From JAEVLT01 sp044598425 (GTDB taxonomy: Bacteria > Bacillota > Bacilli > Bacillales > Cytobacillaceae): a DNA stretch of 64,000 nt. The stretch is from NCBI GenBank assembly GCA_044598425.1, contig CP172536.1, forward strand, positions 2,542,001-2,606,000. Reading direction: 5' to 3'. A program made the position numbers and the translations under genes. The first letter of the stretch is position 1. Each line of letters opens with the position of its first letter. This document shows, one piece after another, positions 16,975 to 26,639 of this stretch. The notes under the pieces are model-generated. The model saw only the letters and a program-made list of their open reading frames with translations. It made no database searches and was not told the origin of the DNA.

Positions 16975-19334
16975 TCTTCAATTGCCTCCTCATTTTTAAC
17001 TGATTCTTGAATCAATTGATCGAACCATGTCTTTAATTGCTGATACGATGAGAACAGCAATTCATTTTCAACAGCATATTGCTCTTGTTTTTTCTGGTAG
17101 GTTCGGGAGTCAGTTAAATCGCGCTTTTGCGCTTGCCTTTTTAAAGTAATCAATCCATTGTTTATTGTAACAAAATCAAGTTCAGAAAACACCTTTGACA
17201 TGAAGAAAATCGTTTCCTTGCTCCAGCCTCGCTGTTTGGCGATCACATCTCCATATTTCAGAAGGTCAATAGGCCCCTTTTTCAATAACAAACCATAAAA
17301 CCATTTAAAATGATCCCGGGTTGGAAATGTGCTGAAAAAGTCACTATCTTCTTTATAAAAGCAAACATAAACTCGAGCCGGCTTTTTGCCGTTAAACAAA
17401 TCAGACAGTAGTGATTTAGCTGGAGGAAGATCGACGATTACTACATTTGCTCCGTCCATTTCAGCCGATCTTGCTCTATCCTCTAATTCAATTAGTAGCA
17501 CTTCATCCTCAGGCAGCGTTTTTTTCTTCAATTCTTCCATATTGCTTTCCTGAAAAAAAATCCATATTCGCCTTTCCTTTGGAACAGCTTCTAAAATGCT
17601 GTTGAACCGTTTTCCGCCGCGATAATCAAATAATTGCCAAGCATGAACGGCGAGATCTTGGATAAAGATTTGCGGCTTGCGAATATTGTTCCATTCATTG
17701 ATCGCAAGCTGCCCAATTACGGAGATTTTCGACAGCGGTGAAATATGGTCCGCTAAAGAGCCCAATCCGAATCCAACACCATCAAGGCTTGAATCCTGTT
17801 CGGCAATCGTTAATTTTAAGTGAGATTGGTTCGAACCAATTTTTCGCATGTTTGAGATCCCAACATCGTTGATCACAATTTTCGGCTTCGGGTTCTCCAC
17901 TCCAAATGGAGCAAGAAGATTCAGTTCCTCAATCATTGTTAAATCGATATCAGCCAGATCCATCTCTGCATCCAGCAATGTAACTGGGACGAAGTCATCT
18001 TCGGTTAACAGCTTAGCTGCCTGCTGATTTAGCCGGTCGCGCAGTTTTGGAACATCTTCAATTTGAACGGTCATTCCTGCTGCCATTGGATGTCCGCCAA
18101 AATGGAGCAGAAGTTCGCGGCAAGCCGATAAATTTTCGAAAAGATCAAAACCAGAGATACTGCGGGCAGAGCCTTTTGCAAGTCCTTTTTCACGGTCATA
18201 GCTGAATACAATCGTTGGCCGGTAATATTTTTCAACTAGCTTTGAGGCTACAATGCCAATTACACCTGCATTCCAGTTTTCCTTTCCAATGACAAGAACC
18301 GGATTTTCGTTAATAGGAAAGTTTTTCTCCACTTCTTCAATCGCTTCAGCTGTTATCGCGGCAACGATTTCTTGCCGCGTTTTATTTAAGCGATCCATTT
18401 TTTCTGCCAAATCTCCAGCTTCAAGCGGATCGTCGGTCAGCAAAAGCTGCACAGCGAGATCAGCATCTTCGAGCCGGCCGACTGCATTAATCCTCGGTGC
18501 AAGAGTAAAGCCAACCGTTTCTTCATCTATCGTCTTTTGATTCACACCGGCAAGTTTTAAAATAGCCCTAAGACCTAAATTAGCTGTTGATCGCAGTTTT
18601 TCCAACCCTCGCTTAGCAATTAAGCGATTTTCGCCTTTTAAAGGGACCAGGTCAGCAATGGTTCCAATCACGGCGATCTCTAGCAAATGTTCCGGAAGTT
18701 TACCATATAAAGCCTGGGCCAGTTTAAACGCTACACCGACACCGGCAAGGTCGCGAAACGGGTATGTACTGTCCGGTAATTTTGGATGAATCAGTGCGAA
18801 AGCATTGGGCAGTACAGGGCCAGGCTCGTGATGATCGGTAATAATCAAATCCATTCCTAACTCTTTGGCTACCTCCGCTTCATGCACAGCAGCAATCCCT
18901 GTATCCACCGTAATCAATAATTTAATCCCTAGATCAGCCGCATATCGAAATGCTTGCTCATTAGGCCCATACCCTTCCGTAAACCGATTGGGAATATAAA
19001 ATTGCACGTTCGCACCTAGATCGCGAAGTGTTATCATTAAAACCGTGGTACTGCTGACGCCATCCGCATCATAGTCCCCATAAATCAGGATCGGTTCGTG
19101 ATTTTGAATGGCCTTGCGAATCCTTGCGACGGCTTTATCCATTCCTTTGAATAAAAAAGGATCATGAAACTCATCTTCTGCAAACAAAAAATACCGCGCA
19201 GCTTCAACGGTATTTAATCCACGGTTGACAAGCATAGAAGCAACAAAAGGGGTAATTTTCAGTCCATTTACAATTGATTGAATCAAGTCAGGATCAGACG
19301 GTTTCATCTTCCATCTCGTTTTTGCTGTTAACAT
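16965..19334 (-). CDS. recJ: Single-stranded-DNA exonuclease RecJ
   Basis: 789 residues. DHH phosphoesterase motifs: ILIYGDYDADGVSSTTVL, ITVDTGIA and IITDHHEPG, followed by DHHA1 with LHFGGHPMAAGMTV, an OB fold, and the extra C-terminal domain found in Firmicutes RecJ (total near 780). It degrades 5' ends of single-stranded DNA in recombination and repair. Start ATG follows AGGGGGTAC. It is the first gene of the recJ-apt unit. Confidence 0.95.
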   Translation of the reverse strand: MLTAKTRWKMKPSDPDLIQSIVNGLKITPFVASMLVNRGLNTVEAARYFLFAEDEFHDPFLFKGMDKAVARIRKAIQNHEPILIYGDYDADGVSSTTVLMITLRDLGANVQFYIPNRFTEGYGPNEQAFRYAADLGIKLLITVDTGIAAVHEAEVAKELGMDLIITDHHEPGPVLPNAFALIHPKLPDSTYPFRDLAGVGVAFKLAQALYGKLPEHLLEIAVIGTIADLVPLKGENRLIAKRGLEKLRSTANLGLRAILKLAGVNQKTIDEETVGFTLAPRINAVGRLEDADLAVQLLLTDDPLEAGDLAEKMDRLNKTRQEIVAAITAEAIEEVEKNFPINENPVLVIGKENWNAGVIGIVASKLVEKYYRPTIVFSYDREKGLAKGSARSISGFDLFENLSACRELLLHFGGHPMAAGMTVQIEDVPKLRDRLNQQAAKLLTEDDFVPVTLLDAEMDLADIDLTMIEELNLLAPFGVENPKPKIVINDVGISNMRKIGSNQSHLKLTIAEQDSSLDGVGFGLGSLADHISPLSKISVIGQLAINEWNNIRKPQIFIQDLAVHAWQLFDYRGGKRFNSILEAVPKERRIWIFFQESNMEELKKKTLPEDEVLLIELEDRARSAEMDGANVVIVDLPPAKSLLSDLFNGKKPARVYVCFYKEDSDFFSTFPTRDHFKWFYGLLLKKGPIDLLKYGDVIAKQRGWSKETIFFMSKVFSELDFVTINNGLITLKRQAQKRDLTDSRTYQKKQEQYAVENELLFSSYQQLKTWFDQLIQESVKNEEAIEEWI

Positions 19335-19393
19335 TATATCCGTACCCCCTCAACTTTTCTAATTATACAGGAGGCGTTTATGGTATTCAATCA

Positions 19394-19421
19394 AAAGAAA
19401 AACTGCAGAAAATCTGCAGTT
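19394..19421 (-). terminator. Terminator after secDF
   Basis: Minus strand AACTGCAG-ATTTT-CTGCAGTT followed by TTTCTTTTG; the hairpin overlaps the secDF stop codon. Confidence 0.8.
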
Positions 19422-21684
19422 ATACCTGGGGCTGATCCGAATATCGTTTCTTTTCTTTTACCGTGCGAATAACACCTTTCTTCTTCAGCTCTTTCCCTTT
19501 CATGACAACCCAAAGCGACGCTGCGATAAAGATCGATGAATAAACCCCCACTAATAGGCCAACAAGCAAGGCAATCGAAAAGTTGCGGATCGATTCACTT
19601 CCAAAAATCAATAACGCCACAACCGTTATCAAAACGGTAAAGACAGTATTAAGGGATCGGGTTAACGTTTGTCGGATACTGACATTGACTACATCCATAA
19701 TATCTTGAAAGGTTTTTAGACGTTTTTTCTTATGCATGTTTTCACGCATCCGGTCAAAGGTAACAATCGTATCATTGATCGAATAGCCGACAATGGTTAA
19801 TACCGCGGCAATAAACGTTAAATCGACTTCCAAGCGAGTGATGCTGAAAAAGGCGACCATAAAGAAGGCATCGTGAAGCAGCGAAGCAATCGCCGCAATC
19901 GCCATTGACAGTTCAAAGCGAATGGTTACATAAATAATGATTCCAACTGATGCAATGAGCACTGCCTTAATCGCATTTTTGGCAAGCTCCTTACCAATAG
20001 TTGGCGATACGGTACTTACATTTGGTTCATTGCCAAATTCCTTTTTAAAATTCGCCTTCAAATCGGCTATTTGATTTTTGGTTAGCACCCCTTTAAACCG
20101 AACGGCACCAATTTGTTTTTTGTTTCCAGAAATAACAACGTCATCCACTTTCAAGTTTTGTTTACTAAAAGCGGTTTGCAATTGTTGAACCGTTAGCGGA
20201 GTTTTAGATAATACTTCAACCCGTGTACCACTTGAAAAATCGATCGCAAGATTCAAACGGAAAACGAGCAGCAAAATTAAACCCATTCCCAGTAATGTGC
20301 CTGACAAAATAAAAAATTTTTTTCTGTTTTTCATGAAATCAACCTTATCAAAACGCGTCGGCAGATCCAAAGTGTCAATATTTTTATCAAGGCTGTGGAT
20401 GCGGTCCGCTTTTACACCAAACCAGCTTTTCTTTTTATTCAAAAAGCCGCTGTGAACCCATAGTCCGAGCAAAAGTCGTGACCCATACACAGCTGTGAGG
20501 AAGCTCATTAAAATGCTGACAATCAGCATGGTCGCAAAGCCTTTTACAGAGCTCGTCCCATAAACAAATAAAACTCCGGCAGTTAAAATCGTCGTTAAGT
20601 TAGAATCAAGAATGGAAGTGAACGCGTTCTTTTCCCCCGCTTGAAAAGCGGACTTAACGGATTTCCCAACCTTTAATTCTTCTTTTATCCGCTCGTAAGT
20701 AATGATGTTTGCATCTACCGCCATACCGACCCCGAGGATAATCGCGGCAATTCCCGGCAAGGTGAGTACTCCATTCATCCAGTCAAAAACAAGCAAAATC
20801 AGATAAATATAAATGGATAAAGAAATGACAGCAATAAAGCCCGGAAAACGATAATAGAGCAGCATAAACAAGTAAATGATCGCTATGCCAATAATCCCTG
20901 CCATAATAGTATCTTTTAAAGCTTGCTCACCAAATTTTGCACCAACGGAAGTCGAATAAACTTCTTTTAATTTAACTGGCAGCGCTCCTGCATTTAAAAG
21001 CTGAGCAAGTGTTTGCGCTTCTTTGACCGTAAAGTTGCCAACAATCGATACTGTATCCTGATTAAAGACTTGTTTAACGGTTGGTGCTGATAAATATTTT
21101 GGATTTTTCTTTGTTACTTCATTTTTAAAGGAGTCTTTCCCCTTTACAAAATCCAGCCAAATAACAAGAACATTATTGGGTGTCATGTTAACAATTTGCT
21201 GTGTGACGTTGCGGAACTTATCAGCGCTCTTCAACTTTAAAGACACGCTCGGCTTTCCACTTTCATCGAAAGTTTGCTTTGCACCGTTTTGCGCCAAATC
21301 GGTACCGTCCATCATTAAACGATCATTGGCATCGCGGAAAGACAGATTCGCTTGAGTAGATAATATTTCCCTTGCTTTGTTCTGATCCTCTACACCGGCA
21401 AGCTGAACGCGAATTCGATTGTTTCCTTCGATTTGGATATTGGGCTCGCTCACTCCGAGGACGTTTATACGTTTATCCAACGCTTGGGCTGTGCTGGCCA
21501 AAGTGTCTTTATCAATTTTTTGGCCTTTTTTCGCAGGCTGCACTTCGTACAATACCTCGAAACCACCTTGGAGATCCAAGCCAAGCTTTAAATTACTTAG
21601 AATGTTTTTCATCGTTGTTCCCATCAGACTTCCAACAAGCAGAAGGATGAGGATGAAAGCAACGATTCTACTGCGTTTTACCAT
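19420..21684 (-). CDS. secDF: Protein translocase subunit SecDF (fused)
   Basis: 754 residues. SecD and SecF are fused into one chain, as in B. subtilis. The SecD half shows LGLDLQGGFEVLYEV after the first membrane segment, a large extracellular P1 domain, and the membrane block GMAVDANIITYERIKEE. The SecF half begins about residue 450 with NLAIDFSSGTRVEV and contains GYSINDTIVTFDRMRENM. About twelve membrane spans are visible. It uses the proton motive force to pull exported proteins off the SecYEG channel. Start ATG follows AGGAGG. The protein partner YajC is encoded about 4 kb further along. Confidence 0.96.
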   Translation of the reverse strand: MVKRSRIVAFILILLLVGSLMGTTMKNILSNLKLGLDLQGGFEVLYEVQPAKKGQKIDKDTLASTAQALDKRINVLGVSEPNIQIEGNNRIRVQLAGVEDQNKAREILSTQANLSFRDANDRLMMDGTDLAQNGAKQTFDESGKPSVSLKLKSADKFRNVTQQIVNMTPNNVLVIWLDFVKGKDSFKNEVTKKNPKYLSAPTVKQVFNQDTVSIVGNFTVKEAQTLAQLLNAGALPVKLKEVYSTSVGAKFGEQALKDTIMAGIIGIAIIYLFMLLYYRFPGFIAVISLSIYIYLILLVFDWMNGVLTLPGIAAIILGVGMAVDANIITYERIKEELKVGKSVKSAFQAGEKNAFTSILDSNLTTILTAGVLFVYGTSSVKGFATMLIVSILMSFLTAVYGSRLLLGLWVHSGFLNKKKSWFGVKADRIHSLDKNIDTLDLPTRFDKVDFMKNRKKFFILSGTLLGMGLILLLVFRLNLAIDFSSGTRVEVLSKTPLTVQQLQTAFSKQNLKVDDVVISGNKKQIGAVRFKGVLTKNQIADLKANFKKEFGNEPNVSTVSPTIGKELAKNAIKAVLIASVGIIIYVTIRFELSMAIAAIASLLHDAFFMVAFFSITRLEVDLTFIAAVLTIVGYSINDTIVTFDRMRENMHKKKRLKTFQDIMDVVNVSIRQTLTRSLNTVFTVLITVVALLIFGSESIRNFSIALLVGLLVGVYSSIFIAASLWVVMKGKELKKKGVIRTVKEKKRYSDQPQV

Positions 21685-21750
21685 TATGTATAGTTCCTCC
21701 TTAGGCTACTTAAACCACAGCCCTTCAAAATCCACTAGGTCATTGTTTTC

Positions 21751-21779
21751 ATTATGAAATAAGTGGGCAAAGCTGTCAA
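21751..21779 (-). promoter_or_regulatory. Sigma-A promoter of secDF
   Basis: Minus strand perfect TTGACA (21774-21779), 17-base spacer, CATAAT (21751-21756); about 65 bases upstream of the secDF ATG and downstream of comN. Confidence 0.75.
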
Positions 21780-21793
21780 TTTCCCTTTCAGGG

Positions 21794-22090
21794 CTACTTT
21801 AGAAGCTCTTTCCAGTCCTCTTCACTGTCCATGGAAAATTCGGCCGTTTTAAAAGTCTCAATGGTTCGATAGGAAATATAATCACTTACCTTTATTGATA
21901 AGATATCTTGAATTATTTCGTGCAATTTTCCTTCTTCTTTTACTTTTTTCCATTTTTTCTTTATGAGAAATTCCCAAAGTTCCTCTTCTGTAATCGCATC
22001 ATAACCAAGCAGACGAAATTCTTCTAGTTTGCTCCATAAAGCGGGCTTGACCTGACTGCGAAAATGATTATATGCATGTTCTGCTCCCAT
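21794..22090 (-). CDS. comN: Post-transcriptional regulator ComN (YrzD-like)
   Basis: 98 residues, small, acidic and soluble: the N-terminus HAYNHFRSQVKPALWSKLEE and the GYDAITEEELWEFLIKKKW block are characteristic of the YrzD/ComN family. In B. subtilis ComN acts post-transcriptionally on the late competence comE operon and binds DivIVA. It is divergent from spoVB, as in B. subtilis. The role here is inferred by family only. Confidence 0.85.
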   Translation of the reverse strand: MGAEHAYNHFRSQVKPALWSKLEEFRLLGYDAITEEELWEFLIKKKWKKVKEEGKLHEIIQDILSIKVSDYISYRTIETFKTAEFSMDSEEDWKELLK

Positions 22091-22126
22091 AGACTTATCC
22101 TCCCCGGAATAAAAATATCCCTGCTT

Positions 22127-22157
22127 GTCATGCTTTGTCCATCATCGTGCATATAGT
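22127..22157 (+). promoter_or_regulatory. Candidate sigma-E promoter of spoVB
   Basis: GTCATGCT (22127-22134), 15 bases, CATATAGT (22150-22157), resembling the sigma-E pattern (GTCATATT, 13-15 bases, CATACAAT). It lies 44 bases before the spoVB ATG; spoVB is a mother-cell gene in B. subtilis. Confidence 0.4.
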
Positions 22158-22200
22158 TAATTGTATATGAATTCTTCTTGTTTGAGAAGGAGGGAAGTTA

Positions 22201-23763
22201 ATGTCGAAGTTTTTAAAAGGAACGGTTATCTTGCTTGTAGCCGGTTTTATTACAAGAGTACTTGGATTTATTAACCGAATTGTAATTGCCCGCAGCATTG
22301 GTGAAGAGGGTGTGGGTTTATATATGATGGCGTTTCCAACCTTTATTCTTGTTGTTACGATCACCCAGTTTGGCCTCTCAGTTGCCATTTCAAAAAACGT
22401 TGCCGAAGCAGAAGCAAAAGGTAATTATGCTGAAATCAAAAAAATTCTCGTAGTCTCGCTTGCGACGACATTGGCTTTGTCCATTGTTTTTACACCTGCG
22501 CTGATTTTGCTAGCCCCATTTTTATCGACTGCGCTATTCACAGACTCTAGAACATACTATCCGCTCGTCGCGATTGCTCCTGTTGTCCCTATTATCGCCG
22601 TCTCATCTGTGCTTCGCGGCTATTTCCAGGGAAGGCAGAACATGCGCCCTGCCGCTGCATCGCAAATTTTAGAACAAGTTGTCCGCATCACATTGATTGC
22701 TTTCATGACAAAAGCATTTCTGCCATATGGAATTGAATATGCCGCTGCTGCTGCGATGGCTGCGGCAGTATTCGGTGAACTTACTTCGCTCATTTATCTT
22801 ATGACAACCTTCAAGCTTAAAAAACGCTTTAAATTGCGCAAGAACTTTTTCAAATCCATTCTTGCCGGAAAGAAAACGTTTCGTGATTTAATGGAAATCG
22901 CGATTCCGACCACTGGAAGCAGACTGATCGGCTCGGTTGCCTGGTTTTTTGAACCGATCGTCGTTTCCCATAGCTTGGCGATTGCCGGAATTGCAGCGGT
23001 AACGGCAACAAAACAGTACGGGGCTTTAACCGGCTATGCGATGCCATTATTAATGCTGCCATCCTTTATCACCTATTCACTGGCAACATCACTTGTACCA
23101 GCAATTAGTGAGGCGAATTCACGCAATAATTATTTATTAATTGAACACCGGCTTCAACAAGCACTTCGGTTTGCCTTTTTAAGTGGCGGACTCGCTGTAG
23201 TGGTTCTTTATATCTTAGCAGATCCTTTAATGGAGTTAATGTATGGATCAGCAAATGGGGCATTTTTTATCCGCCTGATGGCGCCTTTCTTTTTATTTTA
23301 TTATTATCAAGGGCCCCTTCAGGCTGTGTTACAAGCGTTAAACTTGGCGCGGGCTGCAATGATCAATAGCCTGATTGGCGCCGTTGTTAAAACCGTTGTT
23401 GTTTTTCTGCTTGCCTCCCAGCCTTCTTTTGGAATCAGCGGGGCAGCATTGGGGATCGTTGTTGGTTTTGTCCTTGTCACTGTTTTGCATTTTGCCACAG
23501 TATTAAAGAAAATCGCTTTCTCTTTTTATATCAAAGAATACCTCAAAGCTTTTCTCGTTATGATTGTAACAGGGTGGCTTGGATACTGGCTGTTCACAAA
23601 CGTATTCACAGACCAATTTTTAGTTATTAGAGTGGTCGTAGCCGTTTCATTCATGTCCATTTGCTATTTTACCCTTCTTTTGCTTCTTGGACTTTTAAAG
23701 AAGGACGATCTTATCCGAATCCCTTTGATCGGTAAACCACTGTCTAAACTCGCTCTTCGATAG
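22201..23763 (+). CDS. spoVB: Stage V sporulation protein B (MOP-family flippase)
   Basis: 520 residues with about 14 hydrophobic segments, the fold of polysaccharide/lipid II exporters. The N-terminal GFITRVLGFINRIVIARSIGEEGVGLY is a strong signature, as is SSVLRGYFQGRQNMRPAAAS. SpoVB is needed for spore cortex peptidoglycan, probably flipping a precursor across the outer forespore membrane. Start ATG has GAAGGAGGG. Transcribed alone on the plus strand. Confidence 0.93.
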   Translation: MSKFLKGTVILLVAGFITRVLGFINRIVIARSIGEEGVGLYMMAFPTFILVVTITQFGLSVAISKNVAEAEAKGNYAEIKKILVVSLATTLALSIVFTPALILLAPFLSTALFTDSRTYYPLVAIAPVVPIIAVSSVLRGYFQGRQNMRPAAASQILEQVVRITLIAFMTKAFLPYGIEYAAAAAMAAAVFGELTSLIYLMTTFKLKKRFKLRKNFFKSILAGKKTFRDLMEIAIPTTGSRLIGSVAWFFEPIVVSHSLAIAGIAAVTATKQYGALTGYAMPLLMLPSFITYSLATSLVPAISEANSRNNYLLIEHRLQQALRFAFLSGGLAVVVLYILADPLMELMYGSANGAFFIRLMAPFFLFYYYQGPLQAVLQALNLARAAMINSLIGAVVKTVVVFLLASQPSFGISGAALGIVVGFVLVTVLHFATVLKKIAFSFYIKEYLKAFLVMIVTGWLGYWLFTNVFTDQFLVIRVVVAVSFMSICYFTLLLLLGLLKKDDLIRIPLIGKPLSKLALR

Positions 23764-23828
23764 GTTTACGGATCATTTGTTTGAAACTATATAAAACAAA
23801 AAAGACACGTCATTTTTGCGCGCCTTTG

Positions 23829-24488
23829 TTATTCGTCGATTAAGTCAATAAAAAATTGACCATTTTCGTAACTGCAAAAAGAAATTTTTTTAATATCATG
23901 ATATCCCAGCTCTTTCAGTTCTTTTCTTAGCCAAAAATTTGTTTTTTCAATTCTGTTTAGATTTTCTTCATTAATGGTTCCGTCAATCACGAGCGGAATC
24001 GTAATATCTCCGCTCTTTTCTTTTTTGCTGCTGTCTTTTTCTTTTTCGATTACCGATAGTTTCCCGGATGACTCGAGAATGGCAAACTCGACATCGGCAA
24101 TGCTGCGAATATCTTTTTCTCGCAGCTGGCTCATAAGGTCGTCGAAATTATAGCGCTGCTTACGCATTGCTTTTTCATCAATTTTCCCTTGGTTAATAAT
24201 AATGGTTGGCTGCCCATCGACAAAATCGCGAAAGCGTTTGCTCTTCAAGGAAATAATCGCCAGCGTTATTTGTATAACCATTAAAAGCAGCATGGGCAAA
24301 ACAGTGTGCAGAAGCGGATCGTGGGTGTCCTCAATCGCAACAACCGCCATCTCCGCAATCATGATAAATACAACTAGATCAAGGATACTTAATTCCCCAA
24401 TTTCCCTTTTGCCCATTATCCGAAAAATGATGAGAATCAGGACATAAAAGAAAACTGTTCGAAAGACAATGATTAAATGTTCCTCCAT
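23829..24488 (-). CDS. DUF421 membrane protein (YetF/YrbG-like)
   Basis: 219 residues from ATG 24488, preceded by AAGGGGC; an ATG seven codons earlier lacks such a site. Three membrane segments at the N-terminus (VFFYVLILIIFRIMGKREIGE; DLVVFIMIAEMAVVAIED; LPMLLLMVIQITLAIISLK) are followed by the soluble DUF421 domain with DGQPTIIINQGKIDEKAMRK and a second lobe near GTINEENLNR. Homologues in Bacillus (YetF, YdfR) are in the spore inner membrane or unassigned. Place matches yrbG. Function unknown. Confidence 0.85.
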   Translation of the reverse strand: MEEHLIIVFRTVFFYVLILIIFRIMGKREIGELSILDLVVFIMIAEMAVVAIEDTHDPLLHTVLPMLLLMVIQITLAIISLKSKRFRDFVDGQPTIIINQGKIDEKAMRKQRYNFDDLMSQLREKDIRSIADVEFAILESSGKLSVIEKEKDSSKKEKSGDITIPLVIDGTINEENLNRIEKTNFWLRKELKELGYHDIKKISFCSYENGQFFIDLIDE

Positions 24489-24627
24489 ATCTAGTCGCCC
24501 CTTTTCCATGTCTATTGTTTATCGAAATAAAAAACTTATAGCAAGAAATTTATTCCAATCTGAGTGCTCCTTTCGAAATTCTCCTTCTATTTTTTAAACG
24601 TCCTGAATATGCTTGTACTAGGAAAAA

Positions 24628-24667
24628 TGCTGTTTTTCTAAAGGTCATCCTGAGGTAAAAAACAGCA
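24628..24667. repeat. Inverted repeat upstream of the TIGR04086 gene
   Basis: TGCTGTTTTT (24628-24637) and AAAAACAGCA (24658-24667) are perfect inverted copies separated by 20 bases. On the minus strand the hairpin is followed by TTTTTCC, so it could act as a terminator there; on the plus strand it sits about 36 bases before the gene's ribosome site and could shape the leader. Confidence 0.5.
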
Positions 24668-24740
24668 GCTGAATCAACTGCCTTTTGGCAATAGAAGGGA
24701 GGAATGCAAAATCGAATCCAAAAGCTTTGGCACAGCCGTC

Positions 24741-25097
24741 TTGTATGGAGTCACTTTTATTTTTTTATTTGCAGCGTTTTCAAGTATTATTTTTTCACTT
24801 ATTTTAAGATTTACCTCTGTTCAGGAGGTTTCGCTGCAATACATCGTGACCGCTATGTCTTTTATCGGATTGTTTGGAGGCGGATTTTTATCTGGGGGAA
24901 AAGGGAAACAAAAGGGATGGTTGATCGGAGGAATAACTGGGTTGATCTATACTTTGATCGTGTTTCTCTTTCAATATTTGGGATATGACCGTCTATTTAA
25001 TGTTCAACAGCTAATCTATTATGTATGCTACACTCTTATTGCAATGATGGGTGGCATACTTGGAGTGAATTTGTCAACAAATTCAAGATCTTCCTAA
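24741..25097 (+). CDS. TIGR04086-type membrane protein (YrzE-like); start uncertain
   Basis: At least 118 residues from a TTG at 24741, with four hydrophobic segments and a glycine-rich GLFGGGFLSGGKGKQKGWL loop, as in the YrzE family between yrbG and yajC of Bacillus. Function unknown. The start is unclear. The strong GAAGGGAGG at 24695-24702 sits only one base before an ATG (24704) that opens a different frame, while the correct frame can be read further up through IESKSFGTAVLYG from an ATC at 24711, eight bases after the ribosome site. The TTG has no ribosome site. Confidence 0.7.
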   Translation: MYGVTFIFLFAAFSSIIFSLILRFTSVQEVSLQYIVTAMSFIGLFGGGFLSGGKGKQKGWLIGGITGLIYTLIVFLFQYLGYDRLFNVQQLIYYVCYTLIAMMGGILGVNLSTNSRSS

Positions 25098-25139
25098 AAA
25101 AGAAGGAAGCCGGCAAAAAAATCGGCTTCCTCTTTTTTA
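25096..25139. terminator. Bidirectional terminator between the TIGR04086 gene and yajC
   Basis: GAAGGAAGCCG-GCAAAAAAAT-CGGCTTCCTC with an A run before and a T run after; serves both converging genes. Confidence 0.85.
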
Positions 25140-25442
25140 TTCTTCTTTCTTTGCCAGCTTATCAGCTGCTGCTGGGGCTGGAGCTGACTCTAAAACTTCA
25201 CGAACCGCGGATCGGTCGTATGTTAAACGGCTTCCGTCGCCACATCTAATGACAATTTTACTATCATCAAGAGAGTCGACAAAACCATGCAAACCGCCAA
25301 TCGTAACGATTTTGTCCCCTTTTTTTAGATTACTTTGCATTTGCTGAACGGATTTTTGACGTTTTTGCTGCGGACGAATCAATAAAAAGTAAAACAAGAC
25401 AAACATTAATATAAGCGGTAAAATGGTGCCAAGGCTCTGCAT
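25137..25442 (-). CDS. yajC: Preprotein translocase subunit YajC
   Basis: 101 residues. One N-terminal membrane helix (LPLILMFVLFYFLLIRPQQK) and the conserved QQKRQKSVQQM...LKKGDKIVTIGGLHG identify YajC, an accessory partner of SecDF. Start ATG follows AAAGGAGGG. It is last in the queA-tgt-yajC series, 30 bases after tgt. Confidence 0.95.
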   Translation of the reverse strand: MQSLGTILPLILMFVLFYFLLIRPQQKRQKSVQQMQSNLKKGDKIVTIGGLHGFVDSLDDSKIVIRCGDGSRLTYDRSAVREVLESAPAPAAADKLAKKEE

Positions 25443-25472
25443 TCTGTTTCCCTCCTTTCAAAAATTCATCTA

Positions 25473-26612
25473 TTAGAAATTTTTCGCGTTCGGCTTATTA
25501 AAGCCATAACGCTCAAAAAATTCTTCTCTGAAATCACCAAGCCGATCTTCTCTGATTGCTTGTCTGACTTGCTCCATTAATTTTAACAGAAAATAGAGAT
25601 TATGGTAAGTTGTTAAACGAAGTCCAAACGTTTCATCGCTGCGAATCAGATGGCGGACATAAGCCCTGCTATAATTTCGGCAAGTGTAACAATCGCAGTT
25701 TTCATCAATCGGTCCAAAATCACGGGCATATTGTGCATTCTTCACTACAAGTCTTCCTCTGCTTGTCATCAATGTTCCATTTCGGGCGATCCGGGTCGGC
25801 AAAACGCAATCGAACATATCGATCCCGCGAATGGAACCGTCGATTAAGGAATCCGGAGAACCGACACCCATTAAATACCTAGGTTTGTCTGTCGGGAGCA
25901 GCGGCGTTGTAAATTCAAGCACTCGATTCATGACATGCTTTGGTTCGCCGACTGACAGCCCTCCAACGGCATACCCTGGAAAGTCAAGAGACACTAGATC
26001 CTTTGCACTTTGTTTCCGAAGTTCTTCATATTCCCCACCCTGAACGATTCCGAAAATCCCTTGATCATTCGGACGTTGATGTGCAGTCAGGCAGCGTTCC
26101 GCCCAGCGCGATGTCCTTTCGACTGATTTCTTCATATACTCAAAGGATGCCGGATAAGGCGGACATTCGTCAAATGCCATTGCAATATCAGATCCAAGCG
26201 CATTCTGGATTTCAATTGCTTTTTCTGGCGATAAAAATAATTTGTCACCGTTCAAGTGGTTGCGGAAGTGGACACCTTCCTCTTCAATATTACGGAATTC
26301 GCTTAAACTAAAAACTTGAAAACCGCCTGAATCGGTTAATATCGCTCGATCCCAGTTCATAAACTTATGGAGGCCGCCGGCTTCGCGAATAATTTCATGT
26401 CCGGGGCGAAGCCATAAATGATACGTATTGCTTAAAATAATTCCGGCATCCATCGCTTTTAAGTCTTCGGGAGCCATTGTTTTTACTGTAGCCAGCGTAC
26501 CAACCGGCATAAATGTCGGTGTTTCGAAAGATCCGTGCGGTGTATGCACGATTCCAAGCCGAGCACCTGTTTGTTTGCAAATTTTTATCAGTTCATAACG
26601 TATGGCAGTCAA
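25473..26612 (-). CDS. tgt: tRNA-guanine transglycosylase
   Basis: 379 residues. The TIM barrel shows TPTFMPVGTLATVK, the catalytic general base in LTDSGGFQVFSL, the nucleophile region GGLSVGEP...YLMGVGSP...DMFDCVLPTR, and the zinc site CDCYTCRNYSRAYVRHL. It exchanges G34 for preQ1 in the tRNAs of Asp, Asn, His and Tyr. QueA, encoded just upstream, performs the next step. Confidence 0.97.
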   Translation of the reverse strand: MTAIRYELIKICKQTGARLGIVHTPHGSFETPTFMPVGTLATVKTMAPEDLKAMDAGIILSNTYHLWLRPGHEIIREAGGLHKFMNWDRAILTDSGGFQVFSLSEFRNIEEEGVHFRNHLNGDKLFLSPEKAIEIQNALGSDIAMAFDECPPYPASFEYMKKSVERTSRWAERCLTAHQRPNDQGIFGIVQGGEYEELRKQSAKDLVSLDFPGYAVGGLSVGEPKHVMNRVLEFTTPLLPTDKPRYLMGVGSPDSLIDGSIRGIDMFDCVLPTRIARNGTLMTSRGRLVVKNAQYARDFGPIDENCDCYTCRNYSRAYVRHLIRSDETFGLRLTTYHNLYFLLKLMEQVRQAIREDRLGDFREEFFERYGFNKPNAKNF

Positions 26613-26639
26613 AAAAAGTATCTCCTTCCAAATTCATGG

